Counted from the stretch's first letter, positions 35,371 through 43,962 are shown. The stretch: DNA of 64,000 nucleotides from Pseudomonas sp. WJP1 (GCF_028471945.1 NZ_CP110128.1:1662501-1726500); one strand, 5' to 3'. A program made the numbers and translations. The notes: generated by a model not told the origin, from the letters alone.

Positions 35371-36000
35371 GTGAGTCAATTTTTCCAGATTCATCCGGAA
35401 AACCCGCAGGCGCGCCTGATCAAGCAGGCTGTCGAGATCATCCGCAAGGGCGGGGTGGTGATTTATCCCACGGACTCCTCCTACGCAATCGGTTGCCAGA
35501 TCGGCGACAAGGTCGCAGTGGAACGCGTTCGGCGTCTGCGTCAGCTCGACGAAAAGCACAACTTTGCGCTGATCTGCAGCGATCTGTCACAATTGGGGCT
35601 GTTCGCCAAGATCGATACGGGCACCTTCCGCCTGCTCAAGGCCCATCTTCCGGGGCCCTACACCTTTATCCTCAATGCCACGCGCGAAGTCCCGCGCCTG
35701 CTGTTGCATCCGAAGAAGCGCACCATCGGCCTGCGGGTGCCGAGCCATCCGATTGCCCTGGCGCTGCTGGAAGAGCTGGGCGAACCGCTGATGAGCGTGA
35801 CGCTGATCATGCCGGGCGATGAGGATCCGATGACCGATCCGTACGAGATGCGCCAGTTGCTCGAGCATCAGGTGGACCTGATCATCGATGGCGGTTTCGG
35901 CGGGATCAAGGCGTCCACCGTGATCAACCTCGCCGATGGCGAGCCGGAAGTGATCCGTGTCGGTTGCGGCGATCCTGCGCCGTTCATGGTCGAGGCCTAG
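35371..36000 (+). CDS. yciO: YciO/Sua5/YrdC-family protein
   Basis: This 209-residue protein has the YrdC-like RNA-binding/adenylate fold of the threonylcarbamoyl-AMP synthase superfamily. It has the YciO subtype core GGVVIYPTDSSYAIGCQI and a Lys/Arg-rich substrate pocket (RRLRQLDEKHNFALIC). YciO itself is a paralogue of TsaC/Sua5 whose exact reaction is uncertain. GTG 35371 follows an AGGTAGAG ribosome-binding site. The stop codon directly abuts the scpA ATG, so the two are translationally coupled. Confidence 0.92.
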   Translation: MSQFFQIHPENPQARLIKQAVEIIRKGGVVIYPTDSSYAIGCQIGDKVAVERVRRLRQLDEKHNFALICSDLSQLGLFAKIDTGTFRLLKAHLPGPYTFILNATREVPRLLLHPKKRTIGLRVPSHPIALALLEELGEPLMSVTLIMPGDEDPMTDPYEMRQLLEHQVDLIIDGGFGGIKASTVINLADGEPEVIRVGCGDPAPFMVEA

Positions 36001-36819
36001 ATGTCTGCAGTAGAACCCGTTGACAGTCAGGCTGGCGCCCAGCAAGAGCTGCCTTTCGCCATGGTCTATGGCCAGGCGGTCATGGAAATGCCGCTGGACC
36101 TGTACATCCCGCCGGATGCGCTGGAAGTCTTTCTCGAAGCCTTCGAAGGCCCGCTCGACCTGCTGCTGTACCTGATCCGCAAACAGAACATCAACATCCT
36201 CGACATCCCGGTGGCGGAAATCACCCGCCAGTACATGGGTTATGTCGAATTGATGCAGTCGGTGCGCCTGGAGCTGGCCGCCGAATACCTGGTGATGGCC
36301 GCGATGTTGGCCGAGATCAAGTCGCGGATGTTGCTGCCGCGGGCCGAAACCGTCGACGAAGAGGAAGAAGACCCGCGCGCCGAACTGATCCGCCGCTTGC
36401 AGGAATACGAGCGCTTCAAGGCCGCCGCCGAAGGCATCGACGGCCTCAGCCGGGTCGGTCGCGACGTGGTGGTGCCCAAGCTCGATGCCCCGGAAGCGCG
36501 GGCGCGCAAACTGTTGCCGGACGTGCGTTTGTCCGAGCTGTTGCTGTCCATGGCCGAGGTGCTGCGCCGCGGCGACATGTTCGAAAGCCATCAGGTCAGC
36601 CGCGAGGCGCTGTCTACCCGCGAACGCATGAGCGACGTGCTGGAACGGCTCAAGGGCGGCGGTTTCGTGCCCTTTGTCGAGCTGTTCACCGCCGAGGAAG
36701 GGCGCCTGGGGGTTGTCGTGACCTTCATGGCGATCCTCGAACTGGTCAAGGAATCCTTGGTCGAGCTGGTGCAGAATGAGCCGTTCGCCGCGATCCACGT
36801 CCGAGCACGAGCCGAATAA
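36001..36819 (+). CDS. scpA: Segregation and condensation protein A
   Basis: This is the kleisin-type subunit of the SMC-ScpAB chromosome-condensation complex, 272 residues. The family signature is EAFEGPLDLLLYLIRKQNIN, followed by MLAEIKSRMLLPR, the acidic linker, and a C-terminal winged helix (FVPFVELFTAEEGRLGVVVT). The N-terminus has about 40 extra residues before the signature. The ATG immediately follows the yciO TAG, with GAGG within the yciO 3' end. scpB follows after 11 bases. Confidence 0.95.
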   Translation: MSAVEPVDSQAGAQQELPFAMVYGQAVMEMPLDLYIPPDALEVFLEAFEGPLDLLLYLIRKQNINILDIPVAEITRQYMGYVELMQSVRLELAAEYLVMAAMLAEIKSRMLLPRAETVDEEEEDPRAELIRRLQEYERFKAAAEGIDGLSRVGRDVVVPKLDAPEARARKLLPDVRLSELLLSMAEVLRRGDMFESHQVSREALSTRERMSDVLERLKGGGFVPFVELFTAEEGRLGVVVTFMAILELVKESLVELVQNEPFAAIHVRARAE

Positions 36820-36830
36820 CGAGTCCAATC

Positions 36831-37802
36831 ATGAACCTGAGTGAACCCCGCGAGCTGGCGCCATTGCTCGAAGCCTTTCTGTTGGCCTCCGGAAAACCGC
36901 AATCCCTGGAGCGCCTGTTCGAGCTCTTCGAAGAGGCCGAGCGCCCGGAGCCGGCGGTCTTCAAGAAAGCCCTGACTATCCTGGGCAAGTCCTGCGATGG
37001 CCGTGCATACGAGTTGAAGGAGGTGGCTTCGGGCTATCGCCTGCAAATCCGTGAAAAATTTTCGCCGTGGGTCGGGCGTCTATGGGAAGAGCGGCCGCAG
37101 CGTTACTCGCGCGCCATGCTCGAAACCATTGCCCTGATCGCCTATCGTCAACCGATCACCCGGGGCGAGATCGAGGATGTGCGGGGCGTGGCGGTCAACA
37201 GCCAGATCGTCAAGACCCTGATGGAGCGCGAGTGGATCCGCATCGTCGGTTACCGCGACGTGCCGGGCAAACCGGCGATGTTCGCCACCACCAAGGCGTT
37301 TCTCGATCACTTCAACCTGAAGAACCTCGATGACCTGCCGCCACTGGCCGAAGTGCGCGAACTGGAGCCGGATCCGGTGCTCGATTTCGACGACGCGCCA
37401 GTGCCCGCGGGGCTGCAGGAACTGGCCGACGCCAGCGCCGAGCCGGAAGAGCCCAAGGAAGAGACCAGTTTCCATACGCTGTTGCTGGAGCTGGACAGCA
37501 TGGAGGAGGGGATCAAGACGGATTTCGATGATTTGTTGCGTGACGGGGAGGTACCGGGGATTGATCCGCAGCAGCCCGACATCGAACCGGAAGCTGAAGT
37601 TTTGCAGATCGCACCTGAACCGGAAATTGAACCCGAGCAGGAAGACGACATCCTCGGTGTTGCCGAGGCCCGTGAAAAACTGCTGGCCGCCGTTGCTGCG
37701 CTGGAACAGCCGAAACCCGAGCCGCAGTTGTCCGACGAAGAAGCCGAAGCCCTGGCCCTTGCCGAAGCCATCGAAGCCGAACGCCGCGAATTCGGAGACT
37801 GA
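36831..37802 (+). CDS. scpB: Segregation and condensation protein B, with acidic C-terminal extension
   Basis: This is the second accessory subunit of the SMC complex, 323 residues. The two winged-helix domains occupy about residues 8-185, with family motifs LLASGKPQSLERLFELFE, ALIAYRQPITRGEIEDVRG and the segment around VGYRDVPGKPAMFATTKAFL. The remainder (about 190-323) is a low-complexity Glu/Asp/Pro-rich tail not needed in shorter homologues (about 200 residues) but common in Pseudomonas. A REP doublet separates it from rluB, so rluB may have its own promoter. Confidence 0.95.
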   Translation: MNLSEPRELAPLLEAFLLASGKPQSLERLFELFEEAERPEPAVFKKALTILGKSCDGRAYELKEVASGYRLQIREKFSPWVGRLWEERPQRYSRAMLETIALIAYRQPITRGEIEDVRGVAVNSQIVKTLMEREWIRIVGYRDVPGKPAMFATTKAFLDHFNLKNLDDLPPLAEVRELEPDPVLDFDDAPVPAGLQELADASAEPEEPKEETSFHTLLLELDSMEEGIKTDFDDLLRDGEVPGIDPQQPDIEPEAEVLQIAPEPEIEPEQEDDILGVAEAREKLLAAVAALEQPKPEPQLSDEEAEALALAEAIEAERREFGD

Positions 37803-37829
37803 CAACAAGCCCTGTACCGACCAAAAAAC

Positions 37830-37923
37830 CTGTGGGAGCGGGCTTGCCCCCCATGAGGGCGTGTCAGTCGACATCATTGCCAGCTGATCCACCGCAATCG
37901 CGGGCAAGCCCGCTCCCACAGGG
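37830..37923. repeat. REP doublet (20-base perfect arms)
   Basis: Arms 37830-37849 and 37904-37923 are perfect reverse complements (CTGTGGGAGCGGGCTTGCC type). The element lies 27 bases after scpB. Confidence 0.88.
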
Positions 37924-38090
37924 TTGTGTGACAAACCATCGAGATCACCGGTCGGCGGAAAAACCAGTAACCTTGCCTTGATCAGCTACTCTCTGATGCG
38001 CAAACGCCCGCATGCGCGTATGATTCGCGACCCTTCGGCGATCCCTTCGCCAAAGTACCCAGTTTTCAGAACACACCGGGAGGTGCCCAG

Positions 38091-39311
38091 ATGAGTATCA
38101 AAGACCAGAAAGACGACCAGGAAATCGGCCCAGCAGGCGAAAAACTGCAGAAAGTCCTCGCCCGTATCGGCGTCGGCTCGCGCCGTGACGTGGAAGCCTG
38201 GATCAGCCACGGCCGGATCAAGGTCAATGGCAAAGACGCCACCCTTGGCCAGCGCGTCGACATGCACGACGCCATCACCATTGATGGCAAGGTGATCAAG
38301 CGTGAAGAGGCCGCCGAGTCGGTCCGCCGCGTGATCATGTACAACAAGCCCGATGGCGAAATCTGCACCCGCGTTGACCCGGAAGGCCGTCCGACCGTGT
38401 TCGACAAGATGCCGCGCCCGAAAGAAGGTCGCTGGATCAACATCGGCCGCCTGGACATCAACACCACTGGCCTGCTGATGTTCACCACCGACGGTGAGCT
38501 GGCCAACCGCCTGATGCACCCTTCCTACGAAATGGACCGTGAATACGCGGTACGTGTGCGTGGCGAAGTCGACGACGAGATGATCGAGCGCCTGAAAGCC
38601 GGCGTGGTCCTCGAAGACGGCCCGGCCAAGTTCACCGATATCAAGCAGGCGCCGGGCGGTGAAGGTTTCAACCACTGGTACCACTGCGTGGTGATGGAAG
38701 GTCGCAACCGCGAAGTACGTCGCCTGTGGGAATCCCAGGGCCTGGTGGTTAGCCGTCTGAAGCGCGTGCGTTTCGGTCCGGTGTTCCTCAATTCGGACCT
38801 GCCGATGGGTCGCTGGCGCGAAATGAGCCAGTACGAAGTCGACATCCTCAGTGCCGAAGTTGGCCTGACCCCGGTGGCGATGCCGCAGATGAACGCCAAG
38901 AGCAAAGACAAGCTCGATCGGATGCAGCGTAAATCGTCGCGTCCAATGGCCAAGACCGAGCGCGTACGTACCCTGCGTCCAGCCACTGGCGCAGCCACTG
39001 CACCTGCTGCGCCTCGTGCCAGCCGCGAGCCTCAGATCGAAGGCGAGCGTCCAGCACGCAAGCCAGCCGCCCGTCAGGACGGCGAGCGCGGTCCACGCAC
39101 GCCACGTCCGGCCAATGGCCGTACCGAGCGCGGTGAAGGTCGTGGTACGCCGGTAGCCGATCGTCCGGTCGACAGCAAGCGCCCGGCCAAGCCGGCGTCG
39201 AAGCGTCCTGGTATCAGCCTGGTCGACGGTGACAAACCGTCGGGCAAGCGCCGTGGCGCGCCGGCGGGTTCTGGCCAGCGTCCGGGGTTTGGTCGTCGTA
39301 AGCCTGAGTAA
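38091..39311 (+). CDS. rluB: 23S rRNA pseudouridine(2605) synthase RluB
   Basis: This is a pseudouridine synthase of 406 residues that modifies U2605 of 23S rRNA. The N-terminal S4 RNA-binding domain (about 15-75; KLQKVLARIGVGSRRDVEAW) precedes the catalytic domain with GRLDINTTGLLMFTTDGELA, whose Asp is the nucleophile. Residues about 270-406 form a strongly basic, Arg/Pro/Lys-rich disordered tail typical of Pseudomonas RluB. ATG 38091 has GGGAGGTG upstream. A strong terminator follows. Confidence 0.95.
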   Translation: MSIKDQKDDQEIGPAGEKLQKVLARIGVGSRRDVEAWISHGRIKVNGKDATLGQRVDMHDAITIDGKVIKREEAAESVRRVIMYNKPDGEICTRVDPEGRPTVFDKMPRPKEGRWINIGRLDINTTGLLMFTTDGELANRLMHPSYEMDREYAVRVRGEVDDEMIERLKAGVVLEDGPAKFTDIKQAPGGEGFNHWYHCVVMEGRNREVRRLWESQGLVVSRLKRVRFGPVFLNSDLPMGRWREMSQYEVDILSAEVGLTPVAMPQMNAKSKDKLDRMQRKSSRPMAKTERVRTLRPATGAATAPAAPRASREPQIEGERPARKPAARQDGERGPRTPRPANGRTERGEGRGTPVADRPVDSKRPAKPASKRPGISLVDGDKPSGKRRGAPAGSGQRPGFGRRKPE

Positions 39312-39328
39312 TCGGTAAGCGCTTTATG

Positions 39329-39361
39329 AAAAACGCCAACCTTCGGGTTGGCGTTTTTTTT
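39329..39361 (+). terminator. Intrinsic terminator after rluB
   Basis: Thirteen-base arms with a TTCG tetraloop (AACGCCAACC-TTCG-GGTTGGCGTT core) are followed by a run of T. It lies 18 bases after the rluB stop. Confidence 0.93.
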
Positions 39362-39400
39362 GGGGTCTGGCTTTAGCGATGGGTTGTTTTCAAGGGGCTC

Positions 39401-39491
39401 TTCGCGGGCAAGCCCGCTCCCACAGTGATTTGTGGCAAGCCAAAATTTTGCGTTCACCCATTAACCCTGTAGGAGCGGGCTTGCCCGCGAA
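39401..39491. repeat. REP doublet (20-base perfect arms)
   Basis: Arms 39401-39420 and 39472-39491 are perfect reverse complements (TTCGCGGGCAAGCCCGCTCC type), between the rluB terminator and the aroP leader region. Confidence 0.88.
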
Positions 39492-39604
39492 GGCGTCAGT
39501 CGCGGTACCGGGATCTCCAAAGTGGAAAACCAAAATTACACACTGTAAAGAATTCATGACGAAATCCACGGATTAAACCCATGAAATCGCCGCCCCCTTG
39601 ATCC

Positions 39605-39622
39605 CGTAAGAAAATTTTTACG
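39605..39622. promoter_or_regulatory. PhhR/TyrR-like operator in the aroP upstream region
   Basis: CGTAAG-N6-TTTACG matches the TyrR/PhhR consensus TGTAAA-N6-TTTACA at 9 of 12 positions and contains the perfect dyad CGTAA-N8-TTACG. The same dyad core occurs upstream of phhA in this window. It lies 569 bases before aroP and 132 before a strong-SD small ORF. Aromatic permease genes are regulated by TyrR or PhhR in other bacteria. Confidence 0.55.
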
Positions 39623-39736
39623 CCTGATTGTCTTCTGTCCTCCTCCCGCCCCTCTATCCCGCTTGTTTCCCCACCCCATGCAAGGTGTCATGCGCCCCAT
39701 GCCTGTCGTGCAGGTGCATAACAAAAAGGAGGCGCA

Positions 39737-39883
39737 ATGACCGCCGCAATCCGTTTCCAGCTCCCATCGCGGGCCGGTTTTTCCGCTGTCCCCGTCCGAG
39801 ACCTGCAAAGGTCTGACCACCTTTTTGCCGCCGCCCGATCGCTTCGGGGTGGACACATGCAATCCCGGTTACCGACACGCTGA
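39737..39883 (+). CDS. Candidate 48-residue small ORF with strong Shine-Dalgarno
   Basis: An ATG with AGGAGG four bases upstream opens a 48-codon frame (MTAAIRFQLPSRAGFSAV... ending SRLPTR). The peptide is basic, has no signal or membrane segment, and I do not recognise it. The ribosome-binding site is one of the strongest in the window, which is the main reason to list it. It lies in the gene-poor aroP upstream region, after the PhhR-like operator. It could be a short regulatory peptide, a decoy from an unrecognised RNA, or chance. Confidence 0.35.
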   Translation: MTAAIRFQLPSRAGFSAVPVRDLQRSDHLFAAARSLRGGHMQSRLPTR

Positions 39884-39894
39884 TCCAGCGGGGT

Positions 39895-39923
39895 CTGGCA
39901 GCAGGGGGTTACAGGTGTACAAT
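39895..39923 (+). promoter_or_regulatory. Sigma-70 promoter candidate for the aroP leader transcript
   Basis: CTGGCA (39895-39900) and TACAAT (39918-39923) are separated by 17 bases. Transcription would start near 39930, giving a leader RNA of about 245 bases before the aroP ATG. The -35 is weak, compatible with an activated promoter. Confidence 0.5.
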
Positions 39924-40051
39924 GCGCCGCGTTTTACCTGTGACCTCCTGCGCATCTGCGCAAACCTCAAGGCTATCCGCCTTGTTCACTCCGCCGCGCC
40001 ACAAGCGTGTCGGGTTCGATTTCGTCACAGATAAAAACAAACAGGTGACGC

Positions 40052-40114
40052 ATGACCGTTGTAAATACGCTGAACTCCTGGTGCCTGCGCTGGGGTTTGA
40101 TCGACGCTGCTTAA
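40052..40114 (+). CDS. Candidate Trp-containing leader peptide of aroP
   Basis: A 20-codon frame starts at ATG 40052, three to four bases after an AGGTGA ribosome-binding site, and ends with TAA at 40112-40114, 59 bases before aroP. It encodes Trp at positions 10 and 14 (sequence NSWCLRWG). Two Trp codons in 20 is far above the usual frequency of this rare amino acid. The downstream gene encodes an aromatic amino acid permease. This has the layout of an attenuator leader peptide. The function is inferred and no precedent for this peptide is recalled. Confidence 0.6.
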   Translation: MTVVNTLNSWCLRWGLIDAA

Positions 40115-40155
40115 CGTCCTTCTGAGTAGCAACGTCAACTGAACATCATCAAACC
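40094..40155 (+). promoter_or_regulatory. Leader RNA hairpin overlapping the Trp codons region and the aroP 5' end
   Basis: GGTTTGAT (40094-40101) pairs with ATCAAACC (40148-40155). GACGCTGCT (40103-40111) pairs with AGCAACGTC (40128-40136) with one mismatch. The left arm is inside the leader ORF, directly after the second Trp codon, so a ribosome stalled there would disrupt it. The right arm ends 18 bases before the aroP ATG. No T-run follows, so a translational or Rho-type mechanism fits better than an intrinsic terminator. Confidence 0.45.
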
Positions 40156-40173
40156 TTGCGTGAGACCCTTTTC

Positions 40174-41586
40174 ATGAGTGGACAAAACTCGCATTCAGGC
40201 GAGCTGAAACGCGGCCTGAAAAATCGCCATATTCAACTGATTGCCCTCGGTGGCGCGATCGGTACCGGTTTGTTCCTCGGCTCGGCCGGGGTGCTGAAAT
40301 CCGCCGGGCCGTCGATGATCCTCGGCTATGCCATCTGCGGCTTCATCGCCTTCATGATCATGCGCCAGCTGGGCGAAATGATCGTCGAAGATCCGGTGGC
40401 CGGCTCCTTCAGCCACTTCGCGCACAAGTACTGGGGCGGCTTTGCCGGCTTCCTGTCAGGCTGGAACTGCTGGATCCTGTACATTCTGGTCGGCATGTCG
40501 GAGCTGACGGCAGTCGGCAAATACATCCACTACTGGGCGCCGGACATCCCGACCTGGGCATCCGCAGCGGCTTTCTTCGTGCTGATCAACGCCATCAACC
40601 TGGCCAACGTCAAAGTGTTTGGCGAGGCCGAGTTCTGGTTCGCGATCATCAAGGTCGTGGCAATCGTCGGCATGATTGCTCTGGGCAGCTACCTGCTGGT
40701 CAGCGGTAATGGCGGCCCGCAAGCGGCGGTCAGTAACCTGTGGTCCCACGGCGGCTTCTTCCCCAATGGGGTTAGCGGCCTAGTGATGGCCATGGCGTTC
40801 ATCATGTTTTCCTTCGGCGGCCTGGAAATGCTCGGTTTCACCGCGGCCGAAGCCGACAAGCCGAAAACCGTGATCCCGAAAGCGATCAACCAGGTGATCT
40901 ACCGGATCCTGATTTTCTACATCGGTGCATTGGTGATCCTGCTGTCGTTGACCCCGTGGGACAGCCTGCTGACCACCCTGAACGCCTCCGGTGATTCCTA
41001 CAGCGGCAGCCCGTTCGTGCAAGTGTTCTCGATGCTGGGCAGCAACACCGCCGCGCACATCCTCAACTTCGTGGTCCTGACCGCGGCGTTGTCGGTGTAC
41101 AACAGCGGCACCTACTGCAACAGCCGCATGCTGCTGGGCATGGCCGAGCAGGGCGATGCGCCGAAAGCATTGGCGAAGATCGACAAGCGCGGCGTACCGG
41201 TGCGTTCGATCCTGGCCTCGGCTGCCGTGACCCTGATCGCGGTACTGCTGAACTACCTGATCCCGCAACACGCGCTGGAACTGCTGATGTCGCTGGTAGT
41301 GGCCACCCTGGTGATCAACTGGGCGATGATCAGCTACTCGCACTTCAAGTTCCGCCAGCACATGAACAAGACCAAACAAACGCCGCTGTTCAAGGCTTTT
41401 TGGTATCCATACGGCAACTACATCTGCCTGGCGTTCGTGTTGTTCATCCTCGGTGTGATGTTGTTGATCCCGGGGATCCAGACATCGGTGTACGCGATTC
41501 CGGTGTGGCTGGTGTTCATGTGGGTCTGCTACGGCATCAAGAACAAGCGCAGTGCGCAGCGCGCCTTGCAGCCAGCTGTGGAGTAA
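40174..41586 (+). CDS. aroP: Aromatic amino acid permease AroP
   Basis: This is an amino acid:proton symporter of the APC superfamily, 470 residues with twelve hydrophobic segments. It has the near-invariant start GLKNRHIQLIALGGAIGTGL, the segment PVAGSFSHFAHKYWGGFAGF and TAAEADKPKTVIPKAINQ, all close to E. coli AroP, which takes up Phe, Tyr and Trp. Preference among the three cannot be read. ATG 40174 (MSGQNSHSG) is preferred to the in-frame start at 40156. It is preceded by a long leader region with a Trp-containing small ORF and a PhhR-like operator, and followed by its own terminator. Confidence 0.93.
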   Translation: MSGQNSHSGELKRGLKNRHIQLIALGGAIGTGLFLGSAGVLKSAGPSMILGYAICGFIAFMIMRQLGEMIVEDPVAGSFSHFAHKYWGGFAGFLSGWNCWILYILVGMSELTAVGKYIHYWAPDIPTWASAAAFFVLINAINLANVKVFGEAEFWFAIIKVVAIVGMIALGSYLLVSGNGGPQAAVSNLWSHGGFFPNGVSGLVMAMAFIMFSFGGLEMLGFTAAEADKPKTVIPKAINQVIYRILIFYIGALVILLSLTPWDSLLTTLNASGDSYSGSPFVQVFSMLGSNTAAHILNFVVLTAALSVYNSGTYCNSRMLLGMAEQGDAPKALAKIDKRGVPVRSILASAAVTLIAVLLNYLIPQHALELLMSLVVATLVINWAMISYSHFKFRQHMNKTKQTPLFKAFWYPYGNYICLAFVLFILGVMLLIPGIQTSVYAIPVWLVFMWVCYGIKNKRSAQRALQPAVE

Positions 41587-41603
41587 CTCCGCGTAGAAAC
41601 AAC

Positions 41604-41626
41604 AAACCCGGCCAAGTGCCGGGTTT
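41604..41626 (+). terminator. Intrinsic terminator after aroP
   Basis: AAACCCGGC pairs with GCCGGGTTT around a five-base loop, followed by T-rich sequence, 18 bases after the aroP stop. Confidence 0.9.
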
Positions 41627-41692
41627 TTTGTTGCAGGGGTGCGACGTTCATCATTCGCGGTATCCTGCACTCTCTGAATACGGACGCTTTCC

Positions 41693-42106
41693 ATGCTGGT
41701 AATTTCCAACAACGTGCATCTACCGGATGCCGAAATCGAGTTGACCGCCATTCGCGCCCAGGGGGCGGGTGGGCAGAACGTCAACAAGGTTTCCAGCGCG
41801 GTACACCTGCGCTTCGACATTCCGGCCTCGTCCTTGCCCGAGTTCTACAAGGAGCGCCTGCTGGCGCTGCGCGACAGTCGCATCACCAGCGAAGGCGTGT
41901 TGATTATCAAGGCTCAGCAATACCGGACTCAGGAGCAGAACCGCGCCGATGCGCTGGAGCGTTTGGTCGAGTTGATCCAGAGCGCCACCAAGGTCGAGAA
42001 GAAACGCCGGCCGACCAAGCCGACCCTCGGTTCGAAAACCCGTCGGCTCGAGTCCAAGAGCAAGCGCGGCAATATCAAGGCCGGGCGCGGCAAGGTGGAT
42101 TTCTAG
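41693..42106 (+). CDS. arfB: Peptidyl-tRNA hydrolase ArfB (YaeJ)
   Basis: This is an alternative ribosome-rescue factor of 137 residues that releases peptides from ribosomes stalled on mRNA lacking a stop codon. The catalytic GGQ lies in [19 protein letters not shown]. The C-terminal tail (about 100-137) is Lys/Arg-rich and would enter the empty mRNA channel. The length matches the family (about 140). Its last bases overlap the convergent MFS gene by 4. Confidence 0.96.
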   Translation: MLVISNNVHLPDAEIELTAIRAQGAGGQNVNKVSSAVHLRFDIPASSLPEFYKERLLALRDSRITSEGVLIIKAQQYRTQEQNRADALERLVELIQSATKVEKKRRPTKPTLGSKTRRLESKSKRGNIKAGRGKVDF

Positions 42107-43302
42107 CGCGACTCCCGCGCCTGGCGATGCTTTGGGGCTTGCCGATACAGGTAGAGGCAGAGGATCAAGCTGCAAAGCGCAGCAATGGCAGCAAACAGGA
42201 AGATCGACGCAAAGCCGAATCCTGCCGCCACCGCGCCGGCGACTGGCCCGGTGATCCCCAGCGACAAGTCGATGAACAGCGAGTAGGCCCCGACTGCCGC
42301 GCCCCGGCTGGAGGCGGGTACCAGGTTGACCGCTTCGACACCCAGCGCCGGAAACACCAGCGAAAAACCGAAACCACTCAAGGCAGCGCCCGCCAACGCC
42401 CAATGCGCGTCGGGTGCCAGCCACAACAGCAACAGGCCCAGGGTTTCCACCGACAGGCAGGCAATCGCCACGCGAAAACCGCCGAGGCGATTGATCAGGT
42501 TGCCGAACAACAGGCGCGCACCGATGAAGCTCGCACCGAACAGGCTCAGGCACAGCACGGCGTTGTCCCAGTGTTGGGTGGCGTAATACAGGGTGATGAA
42601 GGTGGCGATGGTGCCAAAGCCGATCGAGCCCAGGGCGAGGCCGCAACCGTGGGGCAACACCCGACCAAGCACGTGCATGAACGGCAAGCGTTCACCGGCA
42701 ACAATCGGCGCGGCGGTTTTCGGCCAGGCCAGCAGCAGGCCAAGCACTGCCAGCAGCACAATGCTCACGCCCATGCTCCACAAGCCCAACTGTTTTACCA
42801 GCAGCACGCCCAAGGGTGCGCCCACGGCCAATGCGCCGTAGCTGGCGATGCCGTTCCAGGAGATGACCTTGGCGGTGTTCGCCGCGCCAACCCGGCCGAT
42901 GCCCCAGCCAATCGAGCCGGAACCCACCAGGCTTTCGGCGCTGCCGAGCACCAGGCGACCAATCAGCAGGCTGATCAGGCTGAGCATCGGCAGGCTTTGG
43001 GTCCAGGCCGATAGCAACATGAACACTCCGCTCAAGCCACAACCGGCCAGGCCATACATGACCGCCAGCTTGCTGCCCTTGTTGTCGATGATTTTCCCGG
43101 CGTAGGGGCGGCTGAGCAGGGTGGCGAGGTACTGCACGCTGATCACCAGCCCGGCGATCACGGCGCCAAAGCCCAGGTCGCTATGGACATAGCCCGGCAG
43201 TACCGCCAGTGGAATGCCGATATTGAGGTAGCCGATGAAGGTGAACAGGACGATGGAAACAACTTGCAGCGTGACCGCCAGGGGGCGCTGGTTTTCAGAC
43301 AT
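42103..43302 (-). CDS. MFS transporter (YhhS/YfcJ-like)
   Basis: This is a major-facilitator exporter of 399 residues with twelve predicted helices. The start [20 protein letters not shown], the loop [20 protein letters not shown] (the conserved cytoplasmic loop 2-3) and [20 protein letters not shown] resemble YhhS/YfcJ, sugar-efflux-like exporters. The substrate is unknown. It is a single gene, convergent with and overlapping arfB. Confidence 0.9.
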   Translation of the reverse strand: MSENQRPLAVTLQVVSIVLFTFIGYLNIGIPLAVLPGYVHSDLGFGAVIAGLVISVQYLATLLSRPYAGKIIDNKGSKLAVMYGLAGCGLSGVFMLLSAWTQSLPMLSLISLLIGRLVLGSAESLVGSGSIGWGIGRVGAANTAKVISWNGIASYGALAVGAPLGVLLVKQLGLWSMGVSIVLLAVLGLLLAWPKTAAPIVAGERLPFMHVLGRVLPHGCGLALGSIGFGTIATFITLYYATQHWDNAVLCLSLFGASFIGARLLFGNLINRLGGFRVAIACLSVETLGLLLLWLAPDAHWALAGAALSGFGFSLVFPALGVEAVNLVPASSRGAAVGAYSLFIDLSLGITGPVAGAVAAGFGFASIFLFAAIAALCSLILCLYLYRQAPKHRQARESR

Positions 43303-43407
43303 GGGTAAAGGTCCACGGGAAAGCAGGATTAGATAGGCTGCTTATGATAGCGGCGCGAGTGGCTGCCGGTCGTGGAAAAAGTAAAACTATTTGCCGGGCG
43401 GGATCGA

Positions 43408-43590
43408 TCAGGGCTTGGCAGGTGCGACCAGTTGCGTGGTGACCAGGGCGGCCAGGGCATTTTCTTCGCTGCCGAAGCGGGCGAGCAGGGCGGCTTGTTT
43501 TTCGGGGGAGAGGCGATTCCAGATCTCGATCATTTTCTCGGCGGTGCCGATCAGGACGCTGGCTTGGGCTTCGGAAAATTCGTCGGTCAT
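43408..43590 (-). CDS. Small conserved-looking protein of 60 residues
   Basis: From ATG 43590 the protein reads MTDEFSEAQASVLIGTAEKM and onward to TTQLVAPAKP. It is amphipathic, mostly helical, without signal or membrane segment. I do not recognise a family. An upstream in-frame ATG (43644) is possible but the added residues look untranslated. It neighbours another very small gene on the same strand and may share its transcript. Confidence 0.6.
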   Translation of the reverse strand: MTDEFSEAQASVLIGTAEKMIEIWNRLSPEKQAALLARFGSEENALAALVTTQLVAPAKP

Positions 43591-43665
43591 GGCGAGGGGC
43601 TCACAGTTCAGGCGGTGTGGAAAGCGCATGTTAGCGCTTTCCACACAGTCTGTACGGCGGTTGTA

Positions 43666-43797
43666 TCAGTCTTCGCTGTCAGCCTGGCGGCTGCCAGTGG
43701 CTTCTTTCGGCTCGGGCTGTTGGGCGCCGGCTTGCTGCGTGGTCGTCTGCTCAGGTACGTGCAGGCTTGGGAAGGGGAGATTAGGAATCTCGTGCAT
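43666..43797 (-). CDS. Small hydrophilic protein of 43 residues
   Basis: GAGGAG stands 8 bases before ATG 43797, opening a 43-codon frame (MHEIPNLPFPSLHVPEQTTT... ending RQADSED). The composition is Pro/Gln/Glu-rich and probably disordered. No family is recognised. The good ribosome-binding site and the same-strand neighbour 75 bases downstream make it a credible small gene. Confidence 0.5.
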   Translation of the reverse strand: MHEIPNLPFPSLHVPEQTTTQQAGAQQPEPKEATGSRQADSED

Positions 43798-43962
43798 GTT
43801 CGCGCTCCTCGCTAAGTCTGTTGATAGATCTGGTAGATCCGCGCTTTCAAAAAAGCCTGGGCAGGATACAGCACGAGAAATGACAAACAGACTTTTATAT
43901 CCATTTGTTTCGACGAATGGGGTTGTCTATACAAATCTGGAGGGCGACACAAAACAAATGTG

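Noticed and set aside
39554..39862. Minus-strand frame of 102 codons in the aroP leader region
   Set aside because: No ribosome-binding site and an implausible Gly/Arg-rich translation; the plus-strand small ORF has better signals.
39922..40125. 67-codon plus-strand frame before aroP
   Set aside because: Its ATG overlaps the predicted -10 element (TACAAT) so it would not be transcribed whole; it also overlaps the Trp-containing leader ORF in another frame.
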